From NCBI RefSeq assembly GCF_009709555.1, contig NZ_WJBG01000113.1, positions 1 to 64,000 of the forward strand: a stretch of 64,000 nucleotides of DNA, read 5' to 3'. Position 1 is the first letter of the stretch. Each line of letters begins with the position of its first letter. Below are positions 62,660 to 64,000 of the stretch, piece after piece. Position numbers and translations under genes: made by a program. This DNA is from Streptomyces blattellae (lineage in GTDB: Bacteria > Actinomycetota > Actinomycetes > Streptomycetales > Streptomycetaceae). The notes under the pieces are model-generated. The model made no database searches. It worked only from the letters and a program-made list of their open reading frames with translations, and was not told the origin of the DNA.

Positions 62660-63388
62660 TCAGCCGGAGATGCCCACCACCAGCCAGATGAACGCCGCTC
62701 CGGCGACCGTGCAGAGCAGGGTCGAGCGGGCGGGGCGCAGGTGGTGGGCCTGGTGGTGGGCCTCGGGGAGGATCTCGGACGCGGCGAGGTAGAGCAGTGC
62801 GCCGCCGAACAGGCCGAGGTAGTAGCCGAGCAGTTCCTCCGGGATGGTGAACAGGAGCGTGGAGGCCGCGCCGGCGACGGGCGCCGCCGCGTCCGCCACC
62901 AGCATGGCGACCGCCCGGCGGCGGGCGTTCCCGTACAGACGGGTGATCGTGTACGTGTTGAAGCCGTCGGCGAAGTCGTGCGCGATGACGGCGAGCGCGA
63001 CCGCCACGCCCATGTCGCCGCCCACCTGGAACGCGGCGCCGATCGCGATGCCGTCCATGGCGCTGTGCCCGACCATCGCGGCCCCCGCCGACATGCCCAC
63101 TTCGGGCGTCCGGCCGTGCCCCTCCAGGCCCGCGCGTGCGGCCAGCAGTCGTTGCACCAGGTGGGCGAGGAGGAAACCCGCCACGAAGAGCACCAGGGCC
63201 GCCGGTACGCCGAAGACGTCCGTGTCCGCCGCGTCCAGCGCCTCCGGCAGCAGGTCCAGGCCGACCACGCCCAGCATCAGGCCGCCGGCCAGGCCCAGGA
63301 CCAGATGACGGCGGTCGGTCACGCGCTGTGCCGTCCAGCCGCCGGCCAGCGTCATCAGGAACGCGCCGAGCGCGACGAAGACCGCCAT
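62660..63388 (-). CDS. ZIP-family metal transporter
   Basis: A 242-residue membrane protein with about eight helices and the ZIP metal-site motifs GHSAMDGIAIGAAF and AVIAHDFADGFNTY in the fourth and fifth helices. The loop between helices carries His-containing segments and the C-terminal third has EILPEAHHQAHHLRP. ZIP proteins move Zn, Fe, Mn or Co inward. It is inserted, in reverse orientation, between cobI and cobM with 20 bp to cobI, so a role in metal supply for the pathway is plausible but unproven. Confidence 0.87.
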   Translation of the reverse strand: MAVFVALGAFLMTLAGGWTAQRVTDRRHLVLGLAGGLMLGVVGLDLLPEALDAADTDVFGVPAALVLFVAGFLLAHLVQRLLAARAGLEGHGRTPEVGMSAGAAMVGHSAMDGIAIGAAFQVGGDMGVAVALAVIAHDFADGFNTYTITRLYGNARRRAVAMLVADAAAPVAGAASTLLFTIPEELLGYYLGLFGGALLYLAASEILPEAHHQAHHLRPARSTLLCTVAGAAFIWLVVGISG

Positions 63389-63513
63389 AGGGCTTTGCTA
63401 TCGGATCACCCCGCGTGCGCGCATGTCCGGCACTCCCGTACGCACTGACTTTTCGCCCGACTTCCCGACGTCGTAAGACCGCTTTGCAGCTTGTACGAGA
63501 GGACCGATTCCCC

Positions 63514-64000
63514 ATGGCCGATGCCACCGCCGGCAAGGTGACCTTCGTCGGTGCCGGTCCCGGCGCCGCCGATCTGCTGACGTTCCGTGCCGCGCGCGCC
63601 ATCGCCGAGGCCGACGTCGTGATCTGGGCGGCCAGCCTGGTCCAGGCGGAGGTCCTGAAGCACGCGCGTGAGGACGCGGAGATCCTCGACTCGGCGACGA
63701 TGTCCCTGGAGGACGTGGTCGCCGTCTATGAACGGGCCCGGACCGATGGCCTGCGGGTCGCGCGTATCCACTCCGGGGACCCCGCGCTCTGGGGCGGCAC
63801 GCAGGAGCAGCTCGACCGGTGTGCCTCGCTCGGCATCGCGACCGAGGTCGTGCCCGGCGTCTCCGCCTTCTCCGCGGTCGCCGCGCTCGCCCAGCGGGAG
63901 CTGACGATCCCCGAGGTGGCGCAGTCCGTCGTGCTGACCCGGCTCGGCGGCGGCAAGACGCCGATGCCGCCCGGGGAAGAAGTGCGCGAGTTCGCCAGGC
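63514..64000 (+). CDS. cobM: Precorrin-4 C11-methyltransferase, 3' end outside window
   Basis: The first 162 residues of a tetrapyrrole methylase that methylates C11 of precorrin-4. It opens with VTFVGAGPGAADLLTFRAARAIAEADVVIWA and has the CobM/CbiF-type ARIHSGDPALWGGTQEQ and VPGVSAFSAVAALAQRELTIPEV blocks. The ATG at 63514 follows GAGGA. The gene is open to the last base and continues beyond the window. The 125-bp gap upstream shows no second B12 riboswitch. Confidence 0.93.
   Translation, partial: MADATAGKVTFVGAGPGAADLLTFRAARAIAEADVVIWAASLVQAEVLKHAREDAEILDSATMSLEDVVAVYERARTDGLRVARIHSGDPALWGGTQEQLDRCASLGIATEVVPGVSAFSAVAALAQRELTIPEVAQSVVLTRLGGGKTPMPPGEEVREFAR

Noticed and set aside
63402..63424. 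cggatcaccccgcgtgcgcg before cobM, resembling the CRISPR-like repeat at 57467
   Set aside because: It lacks the GGGGAGCA second half and has no partner at a 61-bp distance, so it is not counted as a repeat; it may be worth including in a genome-wide repeat search.
63389..63513. Possible second B12 riboswitch upstream of cobM
   Set aside because: No B12 box or aptamer core is present in the 125 bp.

Overview
The window is chromosomal DNA of a Streptomyces (or a very close relative). Base composition is strongly GC-rich with GC-rich third codon positions, many genes start with GTG or TTG, and gene order agrees, from memory, with the S. coelicolor segment running from fabI/fabG (about SCO1814-1815) through tyrS, moaA, the acetate symporter, subtilases, gbn (SCO1839) and pitH2 to the cobalamin cluster. 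I found no rRNA or tRNA gene.

Layout. 1-1786: a complete IS1182-type insertion sequence with 24-bp inverted repeats. 1.8-5.4 kb: a small phosphohistidine phosphatase, small membrane or secreted proteins, and the fabG-fabI fatty-acid pair. 5.5-12.1 kb: an accessory island between fabG and tldD. It holds two VapC-type toxin-antitoxin pairs (the second toxin has lost a conserved acidic residue), a SEC-C protein, a WhiJ-like triad (ATP-binding protein, Scr1-type XRE regulator, DUF397) and a broken type I restriction hsdR fused by a deletion to an unrelated tail. 12.3-21.4 kb: tldD-tldE, tyrS, a GlsB-type membrane protein, DUF3099, a 6C small RNA, moaA, and an acetate symporter with its DUF485 partner. 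21.7-24.9 kb: two tandem secreted subtilases. 24.9-33.7 kb: CoA-transferase, tandem-repeat DNA next to a truncated yhhN gene, sterol desaturase-like protein, VIT-type transporter, exonuclease, SURF1, GH15 and SDR genes. 33.7-36.9 kb: an Asp23/Gls24 envelope-stress cluster. 36.9-46.1 kb: enoyl-CoA hydratase, the nucleoid protein gene gbn beside a dense GATC cluster, an ABC-F ATPase with a possible leaderless leader peptide, VOC protein, a hydrolase, an aldolase, and the PHO-box-controlled phosphate transporter pitH2. 46.2-50.8 kb: a two-gene conflict-type module (trypsin-nSTAND-WD40 protein plus a trypsin-co-occurring Trypco1 protein). 51.0-64.0 kb: a cobalamin riboswitch and the run cobD-cobQ-cobN-chelatase-cobO-cobB-cobI, then a ZIP transporter on the opposite strand, then cobM, which runs off the end.

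How it works together. The cob genes overlap by 4 bp or are nearly contiguous and should be made from one B12-repressed transcript. They cover cobalt insertion (CobN plus the ATPase/VWA subunit), a,c-diamidation (CobB), adenosylation (CobO), further amidation (CobQ), aminopropanol attachment (CobD) and corrin methylations (CobI, CobM).

Most unusual points: (1) a mobile Streptomyces intergenic repeat, including 90-bp tandem units, sits in frame inside cobB and adds about 130 residues between its two domains; (2) two CRISPR-like repeats exactly 61 bp apart lie between cobN and the chelatase gene; (3) eight GATC sites, four of them in 12-bp phase, cluster between gbn and the ABC-F gene; (4) the trypsin-STAND/Trypco1 pair; (5) the hsdR deletion chimera. 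All calls come from reading the sequence; no database search was run.
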